From Rugamonas violacea (GTDB lineage: Bacteria; Pseudomonadota; Gammaproteobacteria; Burkholderiales; Burkholderiaceae_D), in contig NZ_JAEMNU010000031.1 of NCBI RefSeq assembly GCF_016461825.1, positions 123,125 through 164,918 on the forward strand: DNA of 41,794 bases, written 5' to 3'. This document shows positions 27,714-35,286 of this stretch, in pieces. Within the stretch, counting starts at the first letter, position 1. The number at the start of each line of letters is the position of its first letter. A model generated the notes under the pieces. The model ran no database searches. It had not been told where the DNA came from and was given only the letters and a program-made list of their open reading frames with translations. The position numbers and the translations under genes are program-made.

Positions 27714-28067
27714 ATGAAAGTCAAACGATTGCTGGCCAATATGGACGTGCGCGACGTCGGCGCTGCGCGCAGCTTCTACCACGACGTGCTGGGCCTGGAA
27801 CTGCTGATGGACCACGGCTGGATCCACACCTACGGCACGGCGGCGCAGATGAGCGTGCAGATCAGCTTCGCCACCGAGGGCGGCGCCGGCACGGCGGTGC
27901 CGGACTTGTCGATCGAGGTGGACGACGTCGACGAGGCCTTGCGCCGCATGACGGCGGCCGGCTTCGCCGTCGAATACGGCCCGGTCGACGAGCCGTGGGG
28001 CGTGCGGCGCTTCTATGTGCGCGACCCGTTCGGCAAGCTGGTCAACATCCTGGCCCATTCCGTTTAG
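27714..28067 (+). CDS. VOC (glyoxalase/bleomycin-resistance) family protein
   Basis: This 117-residue protein is a single vicinal-oxygen-chelate module. VRDVGAARSFYHDVLGLELL opens the first beta-alpha unit, and WGVRRFYVRDPFGKLVNIL closes the second. A GGGAGGGAG ribosome site lies just upstream of the ATG. VOC proteins chelate a metal and act as lyases, dioxygenases or drug-binding proteins; the sequence alone does not say which. Its stop overlaps by 4 bases the end of the convergent ParE-like gene. Confidence 0.85.
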   Translation: MKVKRLLANMDVRDVGAARSFYHDVLGLELLMDHGWIHTYGTAAQMSVQISFATEGGAGTAVPDLSIEVDDVDEALRRMTAAGFAVEYGPVDEPWGVRRFYVRDPFGKLVNILAHSV

Positions 28068-28372
28068 TGATAGTCGTCTTCACGCTGGTGGCGCACGGCC
28101 AGAACGGTGACGGTATCGGCGTTATCAATCTCGAACAAGGCCACATATCCGGACCCGCCAAACGCAATGACCAATTCACGCAGGAAGGGATTGCCGGCGT
28201 TTGCTTTCCGATAGCTAAATGGCGAAATTTCCAGGCCATGAATGGCATGTTGAATAGCCTCAAGTGCCCGCTCGGCGAGTGCCCAGTCTGTTGAATCCTT
28301 CGCCAGGATAAATTCGTAGAGCCGCAGTAAGTCCGCTTCCGCTTCCTCCGTGAAGCGAACCGAAAAGCTCAC
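28064..28372 (-). CDS. ParE/RelE-type toxin, pair 1
   Basis: This 102-residue basic protein has the ParE-type pattern: VRFTEEAEADLLRLYEFI at the N-terminus, FSYRKANAGNPFLRELVIAF in the middle and VTVLAVRHQREDDYH at the end. ParE toxins block DNA gyrase while RelE toxins cut mRNA. ParE is favoured by the RHQRE.DY ending. It overlaps its antitoxin by 4 bases (ATGA), so translation is coupled. Its 3' end overlaps the VOC gene tail to tail. Base composition is AT-richer than the flanking core genes, consistent with acquisition. Confidence 0.85.
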   Translation of the reverse strand: MSFSVRFTEEAEADLLRLYEFILAKDSTDWALAERALEAIQHAIHGLEISPFSYRKANAGNPFLRELVIAFGGSGYVALFEIDNADTVTVLAVRHQREDDYH

Positions 28373-28635
28373 TTGCCTGCCTTCGCCGCAGCCAACATCG
28401 CTTGCAAGCGCCCCATCACGGCGTCGGCCGCGACATAGTTTCCGCTGCGCTTGGCGTTGTCGCGCGAGGCCAAGCCACGCGCGATAAATTCGCGCTGATG
28501 ACCACGCCGCTCAATGCTATCGCGGATGGCTTGCTCGACGAAACCGGAAATAGTCTCGCCTTCCAGCAAACTCTGCTCCGCCGCTTCTCTCAGTTCAGGC
28601 TCAACACGTAAAGACGGGAACGAAGCCGTTTTCAT
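28369..28635 (-). CDS. Antitoxin of pair 1 (YlcI/YnfO-like, RHH type)
   Basis: This 88-residue protein starts MKTASFPSLRVEPELREAAE, a ribbon-helix-helix-like N-terminus, and continues ETISGFVEQAIRDSIERRG. The C-terminal half would wrap the toxin. Two adjacent ATGs (28638, 28635) are possible; 28635 gives better spacing from AGGAG. It precedes the toxin gene and overlaps it by 4 bases. A 7-bp dyad just upstream is the likely autoregulatory operator. Confidence 0.8.
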   Translation of the reverse strand: MKTASFPSLRVEPELREAAEQSLLEGETISGFVEQAIRDSIERRGHQREFIARGLASRDNAKRSGNYVAADAVMGRLQAMLAAAKAGK

Positions 28636-28646
28636 CATCACTCCTG

Positions 28647-28666
28647 TGCGTTGCAATTCCAACGCA
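28647..28666. promoter_or_regulatory. Dyad operator upstream of antitoxin 1
   Basis: TGCGTTG-N6-CAACGCA is a perfect 7-bp inverted repeat. It ends just before the antitoxin ribosome site, where the toxin-antitoxin complex would be expected to repress its own promoter. Confidence 0.6.
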
Positions 28667-28709
28667 TTGTGAGCCGATTTGACCGGTTCTGCAATCGAAA
28701 CACACCCGC

Positions 28710-29285
28710 TTAGCGCTGCAAGTATTTCTCGATGCGACGGTCCGGCAGGAACCACAGGATCGCCACGCCGAGGTAGACGGCGAAGGCCAGCCAGACGTGG
28801 ACGAACGACAGCGGCACCGCCAGCAGATACAGCACCGACGATATCGGCCCCTTGTAGTCCTTGCCCACCGCCATCACCAGCGGCGAATTGTTGGCGTTGC
28901 TCGAAACCAGCACCCGCTCCAGGATCAGATACGCCAGCGAAGACATGAACAACATCAAGCCATACAGCGCGACCGGCACCGGCTCGAAGTGGTTCTCGCC
29001 CATCCAACCGGTGGCGAAGGGGATCAGCGACAGCCAGAACAGCAGATGCAAATTGGCCCACAACACGTAGCCGTCGATCACCGAGGCGGCGTGCAGCATG
29101 TGGTGGTGGTTGTTCCAATAGATGCCGACATAGACGAAGCTGAGCACATAGCTGAGCACCACGGGAATCAGCGGCATGAGCGCCGCCAGATCGGCGCCGT
29201 GCGGCACCTTCAATTCCAGCACCATGATGGTGATGATGATGGCGATGACGCCATCGCTGAATGCTTCCAACCGGCCTTTACCCAT
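28710..29285 (-). CDS. TMEM175-like (DUF1211) potassium channel protein
   Basis: This 191-residue protein has about six hydrophobic segments and the TMEM175 signature RLEAFSDGVIAIIITIMVLE in the first helix, where the FSDG motif lies at residues 9-12. Conserved later pieces are YWNNHHHML and WANLHLLFWLSLIPFATGW. Bacterial homologues form tetrameric potassium-permeable channels in the inner membrane. The ATG at 29285 follows GGGAAG; an upstream TTG is less likely. It lies between two toxin-antitoxin pairs, all on the minus strand, but nothing in the sequence links their functions. Confidence 0.88.
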   Translation of the reverse strand: MGKGRLEAFSDGVIAIIITIMVLELKVPHGADLAALMPLIPVVLSYVLSFVYVGIYWNNHHHMLHAASVIDGYVLWANLHLLFWLSLIPFATGWMGENHFEPVPVALYGLMLFMSSLAYLILERVLVSSNANNSPLVMAVGKDYKGPISSVLYLLAVPLSFVHVWLAFAVYLGVAILWFLPDRRIEKYLQR

Positions 29286-29374
29286 TGCTTCCCTTGTCAA
29301 TTTTATTGCTGATACCGTCTTTACTATTTTCCCGCCTTGGCGCGAAGTGCTCTTGTTGGCTATCTCCGGCCGAG

Positions 29375-29671
29375 CTACCTTCGTCCGCTGCCATAGGTCG
29401 GCTTCTTGCGCTGATGTCGCACCACGATGATACCAATGCTTGCATCGAGACTTCGATAGACTACCGAGTATGGAAACACTCGCAGCGGAAACACCCGCCG
29501 CCCCTTCGTGGTTGGCGTGCCATAGGCCGGGTGCTCCGCCAAGAATGTCGCGACACGTTCAAACTCATTCAGAAACCGCTCAGCCACAATTGGCCCGGCT
29601 TGTTGGACATAAAAATCCAAGGCGTCTGCAATGTCCTGCTCAGCATCAGGGTGAAGTGTATAACTACTCAC
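29375..29671 (-). CDS. ParE/RelE-type toxin, pair 2
   Basis: This 98-residue protein shows the plasmid-stabilisation toxin pattern: YTLHPDAEQDIADALDFYVQ at the N-terminus, a central FLNEFERVATFLAEHP and the C-terminal FPYSVVYRSLDASIGIIVVR, followed by HQRKKP. It is not a copy of the toxin of pair 1. It overlaps its antitoxin gene by 8 bases. The stretch is clearly AT-richer than its surroundings. Confidence 0.86.
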   Translation of the reverse strand: MSSYTLHPDAEQDIADALDFYVQQAGPIVAERFLNEFERVATFLAEHPAYGTPTTKGRRVFPLRVFPYSVVYRSLDASIGIIVVRHQRKKPTYGSGRR

Positions 29672-29894
29672 TTTGAAGTCGCAATCGTAGACGATTGATT
29701 GCCTCCGATCCAGAAATTTCGACTACGGCACCCGCCGCCAATACCGACTCCCGCCGGTCGGCTTCATATTCCCAGGCCAACTCAACCTCTTGGTCTGAAT
29801 CGAGGCTTGCAATAAGTTTCTCAAGAAGACGTGCACGTTCAGCGGGCGGAAGCTTGAGCACCTCCGCTTCCAGAATTTCAAGATGGCGACTCAT
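29664..29894 (-). CDS. Antitoxin of pair 2 (addiction module component)
   Basis: This 76-residue acidic protein has the addiction-module-component pattern: HLEILEAEVLKLPPAERARL, then EKLIASLD and a C-terminal stretch with WEYEADRRES. Such antitoxins precede and neutralise ParE-type toxins. The ATG at 29894 has GGGGAT upstream; the longer frame starts inside the promoter region. A 7-bp dyad lies 33 bases upstream. Confidence 0.82.
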   Translation of the reverse strand: MSRHLEILEAEVLKLPPAERARLLEKLIASLDSDQEVELAWEYEADRRESVLAAGAVVEISGSEAINRLRLRLQSE

Positions 29895-29926
29895 AGGTAT
29901 CCCCAGTACAAATGCAAAGAACAAGG

Positions 29927-29944
29927 CATGTAACAGTTTACATG
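29927..29944. promoter_or_regulatory. Dyad operator upstream of antitoxin 2
   Basis: CATGTAA-CAGT-TTACATG is a perfect 7-bp inverted repeat around four bases. It is the clearest candidate for autoregulation of the second toxin-antitoxin pair. The arm nearer the gene reads TTACAT on the minus strand and could double as a -35. Confidence 0.6.
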
Positions 29945-30098
29945 GTCTGTCCACGATATCTGAATGCCGACTTCAGCATAGCACGCGCCAAGTGACATAT
30001 CGCTGGCGCGGCGGGGTATCGCTTACTGGCCTTGGCTCCCGCCTGCGCGGCGGTCCGCCGATGCGGAACAACATTTTGGCAGTCTATCGACGTGCCCC

Positions 30099-30992
30099 TC
30101 AATAAATGGCCTTGACGAAATTTTGGGTGGAGCGCTTGGGTCGTTTGTAACCGTTGTCCTCCTGACGCGGCGGCAGTTCCACCTCGACCGGGGTCAGGTC
30201 GGTGTAGGGTATGCGCTGCAACAGGTGGGCAATGCAATTGAGCCGGGCGGTTTTCTTGACGTCGGCATTCACCACGAACCAGGGCGATATTTTCGTGTCG
30301 GTTCTGGCGAACATGACGTCCTTGGCCTGCGAATACTCGACCCAGTGCTTGCGCGATTCGGTGTCCATGGGGCTCAGTTTCCAGCGCTTGATCGGGCTGC
30401 GCATGCGCTCTTGAAAACGCCGCTCCTGTTCTTCGTCGTTGACCGAGAACCAGTACTTGACCAGGAAAATCCCCGACTGGATCAGCATTTCCTCGAACTG
30501 CGGCGCGGTGCGCAGGAATTCCTCGTATTCCTCGTCCGTGCAAAAGCCCATGACATGTTCGACGCCGGCGCGGTTATACCAGCTGCGGTCGAACAACACG
30601 ATTTCGCCCTTGGCCGGCAATTGCGCGACATAGCGCTGGAAATACCATTGTCCGCGTTCCTTTTCCGTCGGCGTGCCCAAGGCGGCGATGCGGCAGACGC
30701 GCGGATTCAGACTCTCGGTGATGCGCTTGATGACACCGCCTTTGCCGGCGGCGTCGCGTCCTTCGAAGATGACCACCACTTTCAGCCCCTGGAGGCGGAC
30801 CGATTCCTGCAGTTTGATCAGTTCAAACTGCAAATGGGCCATTTCCTCGATGTATTTGTAATTCTTCGGCGGCTTGCGCAGCTTGGCGCGCCCGGCCGAG
30901 TGCCAATATTGTTCGACGGACGCCTCCTCTTCCAGATCCTCTTTGATTTCTCCCGCTTGTTCCGGCTTCGCTGATTTCTTTATTGCCCTCAT
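30099..30992 (-). CDS. ppk2: Polyphosphate kinase 2 (PPK2)
   Basis: This 297-residue enzyme uses polyphosphate to phosphorylate nucleotides (or the reverse). The Walker A motif GRDAAGKGG is near residue 80, the lid/arginine region has NPRVCRIAALGTPTEKERGQ, and Walker B is LFDRSWYNRAGVE. The C-terminal part (RWKLSPMDTESRKHWVEYS) is family-typical. The ATG at 30992 has AGGAAAGG about 10 bases upstream and fits the usual family start. However, the same frame stays open upstream to 31232 and includes a HigA-like helix-turn-helix, so a longer fused product is formally possible. Single-domain class I PPK2 is the simplest reading. Confidence 0.92.
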   Translation of the reverse strand: MRAIKKSAKPEQAGEIKEDLEEEASVEQYWHSAGRAKLRKPPKNYKYIEEMAHLQFELIKLQESVRLQGLKVVVIFEGRDAAGKGGVIKRITESLNPRVCRIAALGTPTEKERGQWYFQRYVAQLPAKGEIVLFDRSWYNRAGVEHVMGFCTDEEYEEFLRTAPQFEEMLIQSGIFLVKYWFSVNDEEQERRFQERMRSPIKRWKLSPMDTESRKHWVEYSQAKDVMFARTDTKISPWFVVNADVKKTARLNCIAHLLQRIPYTDLTPVEVELPPRQEDNGYKRPKRSTQNFVKAIY

Positions 30993-31055
30993 CACGACAC
31001 ACCTTTCCTCATTTTTCGGCGGGCGGAACGACGATTCAAGGGCGATTCGACGTGG

Positions 31056-31284
31056 CATCCTGAGCCAGCTTTCTGGCGTAGTTCGCAATAGGGTGGCGAC
31101 ACGCATCGCCATCTCCGGTGACAGCGAACGCCTTTCGTGCAGCAACTGAGATACGCTCAGTCTGCTTACCCCGATCAGTTTCGCAAATTCAGTTTGCGTC
31201 ATCTTTAATGCGGGCAGGACATCCTCCCGCAATACAGCGCCGGGGTGGGTGGGCCGCCGGATTCTGGTCGCGTCGCGATTTCAT
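31056..31284 (-). pseudogene. HigA-type antitoxin remnant, frameshifted
   Basis: The ATG at 31282-31284 opens MKSRRDQNPAAHP. A CCCACCCA stretch (about 31243-31253) then contains 4 extra bases that shift the frame. Removing four bases restores HPGAVLRED, the classic HigA start, followed by MTQTEFAKLIGVSRLSVSQL, a complete HTH, and RTTPESWLRM. The HTH frame has no stop and runs on into PPK2. The gene start overlaps the HigB remnant stop (TGATG), as in real higBA operons. Confidence 0.8.
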
Positions 31285-31370
31285 CAATGATAGTCCTCTA
31301 AATTCACTTCCACGGCATTCTCACCGTCGAAGCCAAACACCGGTTCAATGACAGTGTAATCTACCGGATA
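31284..31370 (-). pseudogene. HigB-type toxin, C-terminal remnant
   Basis: The minus strand reads VFGFDGENAVEVNLEDYH and stop, the usual end of a HigB ribonuclease. An in-frame TGA lies about nine codons before this piece, and no N-terminal sequence is found upstream. Only the last 20-28 codons remain. It forms a broken higBA module with the adjacent HigA remnant. Confidence 0.7.
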
Positions 31371-31434
31371 TCAACGTCCGTTATTTTCAGCTCCCGCTTT
31401 TGCTACGTTGCACATACCGGGAGCTGCGGTCGTA

Positions 31435-31788
31435 TTAACCTTGTAGAGCATTTGCATGTGACGCTTCGTCAAAAAGCCTTAATGCGAGAAGACCGTGGCC
31501 GACGGCCGCTCCAGCACGAAGAGCGGAGGCGATAAAAACCGCTTCGGCGATTTCCTCTCTAGTGGCGCCTGCCCTGGCTGCATTCTTTGTATGCGCATCG
31601 ATACAGTATGAGCACTGCGTGGTAAGGGCGACCGCAATGGAGATGAGCTCGCGGTACTTCTCAGGGATGACTCCATCGTGGCGCTCGGCGGCCGATTTCA
31701 AGCCAAGAAACGCTTGCGCTTCTTTCGGTGCAAGTCGAATGAGCTCTTTCGCAAGGGATAAATCTTCGGGGCGCTGATATTCAGACAT
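31435..31788 (-). CDS. Carboxymuconolactone decarboxylase-like (AhpD-like) protein
   Basis: This 117-residue protein has the AhpD-type redox core CSYCIDAH (C59, C62, H66) within ISIAVALTTQCSYCIDAHTK, followed by GATREEIAEAVFIASALRAGA. AhpD-like proteins use this CxxC to reduce peroxides or peroxiredoxins, unlike true decarboxylases. Two adjacent ATGs (31791, 31788) follow GGGAGAG; 31788 has better spacing. It is the last gene of an operon headed by a DUF2892 protein and an ECF sigma factor, so it may be one of the sigma factor's output genes. Confidence 0.85.
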   Translation of the reverse strand: MSEYQRPEDLSLAKELIRLAPKEAQAFLGLKSAAERHDGVIPEKYRELISIAVALTTQCSYCIDAHTKNAARAGATREEIAEAVFIASALRAGAAVGHGLLALRLFDEASHANALQG

Positions 31789-31789
31789 C

Positions 31790-31889
31790 ATCTCTCCCAC
31801 CAATGTTGCGTTAAAAGGGAGCCTGCATCGCGTTCCCAAGCACAGCCGCTGCAAGCAGTCCCTTGGTACTGCGTTTGAATAGTTTTCAT
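31790..31889 (-). other. Short coupled frame, possible vestigial gene
   Basis: An ATG at 31887-31889 overlaps the sigma-factor stop (ATGA) and opens a frame of 33 codons (MKTIQTQYQG...) ending at the AhpD-like start. In the neighbouring frame the same bases read KGLLAAAVLGNAMQAPF then stop, which looks like a signal peptide. This may be a frameshifted remnant of a small secreted protein. I cannot name it. Confidence 0.35.
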
Positions 31890-32413
31890 GCGGACCTTTC
31901 GGGTAGCAGGTACTCCTTGACCATGGCACGCGCGCGATGCAAGCGACTTTTTGTCGCCTCACGCGTAATGTCCAGGCAAGCGGCAATTTCGCTAATGGTC
32001 ATTTCCTGCAAATCTCGCAGCAGAATGATGTCGCGATACGTCGGCGACAAGGACTCCAGTGCCCTGACCACATCGATGCGCAGTTCATCTAGCGGCATCC
32101 TGCTGAAGTGGGACGAGTCTTCCACTCGCCTCAGATCTTCCACCCCCCTCATAAACATCAGGGCTGGCAACATACATAGGCGCGCGACAATTTTGAACAG
32201 CCATCCGCCCAGTGCTGACGCGGTCCGCACAGTGCCTACCCGTCGATACAGAATGATAAGCGCCTCTTGGACAACATCGTCTATAGCGGATGACCGCTGA
32301 CACTGGTAGAGAGCATAGCGCCGGATATCCGGGCGCAGCTGTACCAGCATGTGCTCCAGCGCCACGGGATCACCCGCTTGGGCCGCCGCAAAAGTGTTCT
32401 CTTGGACTCGCAT
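31886..32413 (-). CDS. ECF-type RNA polymerase sigma factor
   Basis: This 175-residue protein has a sigma-70 region 2 (AIDDVVQEALIILYRRVGTV, about residues 50-70) and region 4 (ESLSPTYRDIILLRDLQEMT, then ISEIAACLDITREATKSRLH). There is little between them, as in ECF sigma factors. It directs RNA polymerase to a dedicated promoter set in response to envelope or oxidative signals. No anti-sigma factor with a typical zinc motif is adjacent. The small membrane protein 11 bases upstream could play that part, but this is speculation. The start at 32413 is the first ATG in good context. Confidence 0.88.
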   Translation of the reverse strand: MRVQENTFAAAQAGDPVALEHMLVQLRPDIRRYALYQCQRSSAIDDVVQEALIILYRRVGTVRTASALGGWLFKIVARLCMLPALMFMRGVEDLRRVEDSSHFSRMPLDELRIDVVRALESLSPTYRDIILLRDLQEMTISEIAACLDITREATKSRLHRARAMVKEYLLPERSA

Positions 32414-32424
32414 CACATACCCAT

Positions 32425-32634
32425 TCAGTCGTTGTCGATGGGCTTGCGTCCGGCGATGGCGCATGCAGGGCAGTATCGGATTGCTCCAGTGGCCATGCTC
32501 ACAACGCCGACACCAGCGATGGCTAACCCTAGCGCCGTGGCGTGGAGGGGGACCAGCCCGCACCATATCGTCAGGCAACCGCCTATTACTCGGGCAATTC
32601 TTTCTTTGCTACCTACATTTTTTCGATTGAGCAT
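32425..32634 (-). CDS. DUF2892 (YgaP-type) membrane protein
   Basis: This 69-residue protein begins MLNRKNVGSKERIARVIGG and has two hydrophobic segments (about residues 16-33 and 35-53). It then carries CPACAIAGRKP, all typical of DUF2892/YgaP transmembrane proteins. The paired cysteines in CPAC could be redox-active. It ends 11 bases before the sigma-factor start, so it heads the operon. The function is unknown. Confidence 0.8.
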   Translation of the reverse strand: MLNRKNVGSKERIARVIGGCLTIWCGLVPLHATALGLAIAGVGVVSMATGAIRYCPACAIAGRKPIDND

Positions 32635-32888
32635 AAAGGTTCTCTTTGGGGGTTGAATAATTGGCTGCCACGAACGGATTATTCCGTGCTGGCAAAGACA
32701 AAGAGGCCCAGAACGCTCAAAAGGATTCACGGAATCGAAAATATTTTTCGACTCTTGTGAAGTGTGGCGATTAGTCGAACGGCGACGACCCATGGTCGAC
32801 GCGATGTTCTGTGGTCAAAATTTGGAATTTGCATCCGATTGAGTACCTTGCGCAAAGGAACGTTTGCGCAACAAGGCGCACGCTACGC
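32635..32888. other. Spacer with 9-bp dyad
   Basis: This 254-base, relatively AT-rich spacer carries no supported gene. It should hold the promoter of the DUF2892/sigma operon. A perfect 9-bp inverted repeat, TTGCGCAAA (32848-32856) with its complement (32863-32871), lies about 20 bases beyond the slyX stop and might act as its transcript end, though no T-run follows. Confidence 0.5.
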
Positions 32889-33101
32889 CTAGTAGTGCGG
32901 CGGCCGCTCGTGCGCGGCGCCGCCTGCGCCGCCCCCGCTTTGCGCCTGGTCGCGCATGTGCTGGACCAGCGCGGCGCACATCGACTCCAGCTTGTCGATC
33001 TGCTTTTGCTGCTCGTAGACGCGCAGGTTCAGCGCTTCCACCAGGTCCTCCTGGTGCGCCAATTTGATTTCGATATCGATGAAGCGGTCTTCGGTACTCA
33101 C
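32889..33101 (-). CDS. slyX: SlyX family protein
   Basis: This 70-residue protein is mostly one coiled coil (RFIDIEIKLAHQEDLVEALN, then YEQQKQIDKLE), with a Gly/Ala-rich tail ending ERPPHY. Both features are standard for SlyX. The role of SlyX is unknown despite wide conservation. It lies about 50 bases downstream of rep on the same strand, probably in one transcription unit. Confidence 0.88.
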   Translation of the reverse strand: MSTEDRFIDIEIKLAHQEDLVEALNLRVYEQQKQIDKLESMCAALVQHMRDQAQSGGGAGGAAHERPPHY

Positions 33102-33150
33102 GTCTTACTCCTGCTTGAAATGGTGATGCGGATGTGCGGAAAATCCGCCC

Positions 33151-35211
33151 TTAAGTTTTCGGCGTGGCCAGCAATTCCTTCATGCGCGCCAGCCGCTCCT
33201 TCGGCGAGATCACCTCGGACTCCATCGGCGCGGCCGTGCCGACGTCGAGCTCCATCTCCTTGATGAAGCGCGAGGGGTCGCAGTGGACCTGCTCGCCGCC
33301 GCGCTTGCGCTTCTTGCACCAAGTGATCTGCAAGGTGCGCTGGGCCCGCGTGATGCCGACGTACATCAGCCGGCGCTCCTCCTGCACGCGCGCGCCGATG
33401 GTCTCGGCCGGCGCGTCCGGGTCGCCCTTGTGCGGCAGGATGCCCTCCTCCACGCCGACCAGGAACACGTGCGGATACTCCAGCCCCTTCGAGGCGTGCA
33501 GGGTGGACATGCGCACCGCGTCCGGCTCCTCGTCCTGGCCCTCCAGCATCGACATCAGGGCGACCATCTGGGTCAGTTCGAGCACGTTCTTTTCGTCGCC
33601 GTCGCGGTCCTTGCCGCCGCGGCCGCGATCCTTCAGCCAGTTGGTGAACTCCAGCACGTTTTGCCATTTGCTCTGCGCGGCGCGCTCGTCGAACATGTCG
33701 TACAGATAGGACTCGTAGTTGATCGCCTCGAGCAAATCGTCGAGCACCTGGGCCGCGTTGTCGCCGCTGCCGCTCGGACCGGGCCGGCTGGCGCGCGTCT
33801 CCAGATTGTTGATGAAGTTGCAGAACTCGCGCAGCGGCAACAGTTGCCTATCGATGAGCTTGCCTTCGATGCCGCCCTTGAAAACGGCCTCGAACAGCGA
33901 GCACTGCCATTGACCGGAGAAGGTGCCCAGCACCTCCAGCGTCGACTGGCCGACGCCACGCCGCGGCGTGGTGACGGCGCGGATGAAGGCCGGGTCGTCG
34001 TCGGTGTTGGCGAGCAGGCGCAGGTAGCTGATGATGTCCTTGATCTCGGCCTTGTCGAAGAAGCTCTGGCCGCCGGAGATCGAATACGGGATGCGTTCCT
34101 TGCGCAAACACTGCTCGATCACGCGGGCCTGGTGGTTGCCGCGGTACAGGATGGCGTAATCGGACCACTTGTTCTTGCGGTCGAAGTGGTCGGCCGAGAT
34201 CATGATGGCGACCTGTTCGGCCTCCTGGTCGTCGTTGGCCATGCCGAGCACCTTGATCGGCTCGCCCAGGCCGTGCTCGGACCACAGCTTCTTGTCGAAC
34301 AGCTTGGGGTTGTTGCCGATCACCGCGTTGGCGGCCTGCAAAATGCGCGTGGTCGAGCGGTAGTTTTGCTCCAGCTTGATGACCTGCAGGTCGGGGAAAT
34401 CGGTCTGCAGGGTCTTCAGGTTTTCCACCGAGGCGCCGCGCCAGGCGTAGATGGCCTGGTCGTCGTCGCCCACGGCGGTGAACATCGGTTTTTTGCCGAC
34501 GCCCGTCACCAGCAGCTTGACCAGCTCGTATTGGCAGGTGTTGGTGTCCTGGTACTCGTCCATCAGCAGGTAGCGCAGACGGCGCTGCCACTTGTCGCGG
34601 ATCGGCTCGTTGTTGCGGAACAGCTCGACCGGCAGGCGGATCAAATCGTCGAAATCGACCGCCTGGTAGGCCGACAGGGTCGCCACGTAACTGGCGTAGA
34701 TGCGGGCCGACTGCGCCTCGTCCTCGTCCTTGGCATTCTGCAGGGCGATGACGGGCTCGACCAAGCCGTTCTTCCACAGCGAAATGTCGGTCTGGATGCG
34801 GCGGATCAGTTGCTTGTCGGTGCTGATGGCCATGTCCTGGATCAGCGAGCCGCAATCGTCGGCGTCCATGATGGAGAAGCGGTCCTTCAGGCCGACGCCG
34901 TTGGCTTCCTGGCGCAGGATCTTCACGCCCAGCGAGTGGAAGGTCGAGACGGTCAGCTGCTTGGCCTGGCGCGGCTGCTTGAGCAGCTTGGCGATGCGCT
35001 CCTGCATCTCCAGCGCGGCCTTGTTGGTGAAGGTCAAGGCGGCGATGGTGCGCGGGTCGTAGCCCCGGTCCTCGATCAGGTGGGCGATTTTTTGCGTGAT
35101 CACCCGCGTCTTGCCCGAGCCGGCGCCGGCCAGCACCAGGCAGGGGCCGTCGAGGTACATGACGGCTTCGCTTTGCGGGACGTTGAGGCCGAATTGTGGT
35201 GCTTTGGACAT
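33151..35211 (-). CDS. rep: ATP-dependent DNA helicase Rep
   Basis: This 686-residue UvrD-family 3'-5' helicase helps replication forks move past bound proteins. Motif I is AGAGSGKTR (residues 29-37), Ia is TFTNKAALEM, II is LLMDEYQDTN, III is GDDDQAIYAWRGA, IV is QNYRSTTRIL, and the late V/VI motifs are MSTLHASKGLEYPHVFLVGV and EERRLMYVGITRAQRTL. Length and N-terminus are closer to Rep than to UvrD, and no C-terminal UvrD tail is present. All catalytic motifs appear intact. Confidence 0.93.
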   Translation of the reverse strand: MSKAPQFGLNVPQSEAVMYLDGPCLVLAGAGSGKTRVITQKIAHLIEDRGYDPRTIAALTFTNKAALEMQERIAKLLKQPRQAKQLTVSTFHSLGVKILRQEANGVGLKDRFSIMDADDCGSLIQDMAISTDKQLIRRIQTDISLWKNGLVEPVIALQNAKDEDEAQSARIYASYVATLSAYQAVDFDDLIRLPVELFRNNEPIRDKWQRRLRYLLMDEYQDTNTCQYELVKLLVTGVGKKPMFTAVGDDDQAIYAWRGASVENLKTLQTDFPDLQVIKLEQNYRSTTRILQAANAVIGNNPKLFDKKLWSEHGLGEPIKVLGMANDDQEAEQVAIMISADHFDRKNKWSDYAILYRGNHQARVIEQCLRKERIPYSISGGQSFFDKAEIKDIISYLRLLANTDDDPAFIRAVTTPRRGVGQSTLEVLGTFSGQWQCSLFEAVFKGGIEGKLIDRQLLPLREFCNFINNLETRASRPGPSGSGDNAAQVLDDLLEAINYESYLYDMFDERAAQSKWQNVLEFTNWLKDRGRGGKDRDGDEKNVLELTQMVALMSMLEGQDEEPDAVRMSTLHASKGLEYPHVFLVGVEEGILPHKGDPDAPAETIGARVQEERRLMYVGITRAQRTLQITWCKKRKRGGEQVHCDPSRFIKEMELDVGTAAPMESEVISPKERLARMKELLATPKT

Positions 35212-35286
35212 CGCGGGTCGATCTGAGGGAGGGCTAGCCTTGCATTGTAGCAGCAGGGAGCGGCCGGCCCGCCCCCCGCCGAGAGC

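Noticed and set aside
31886..32413. ECF41-type sigma factor, suggested by the nearby carboxymuconolactone decarboxylase-like gene
   Set aside because: The protein is only 175 residues and lacks the C-terminal SnoaL-like extension of that group.
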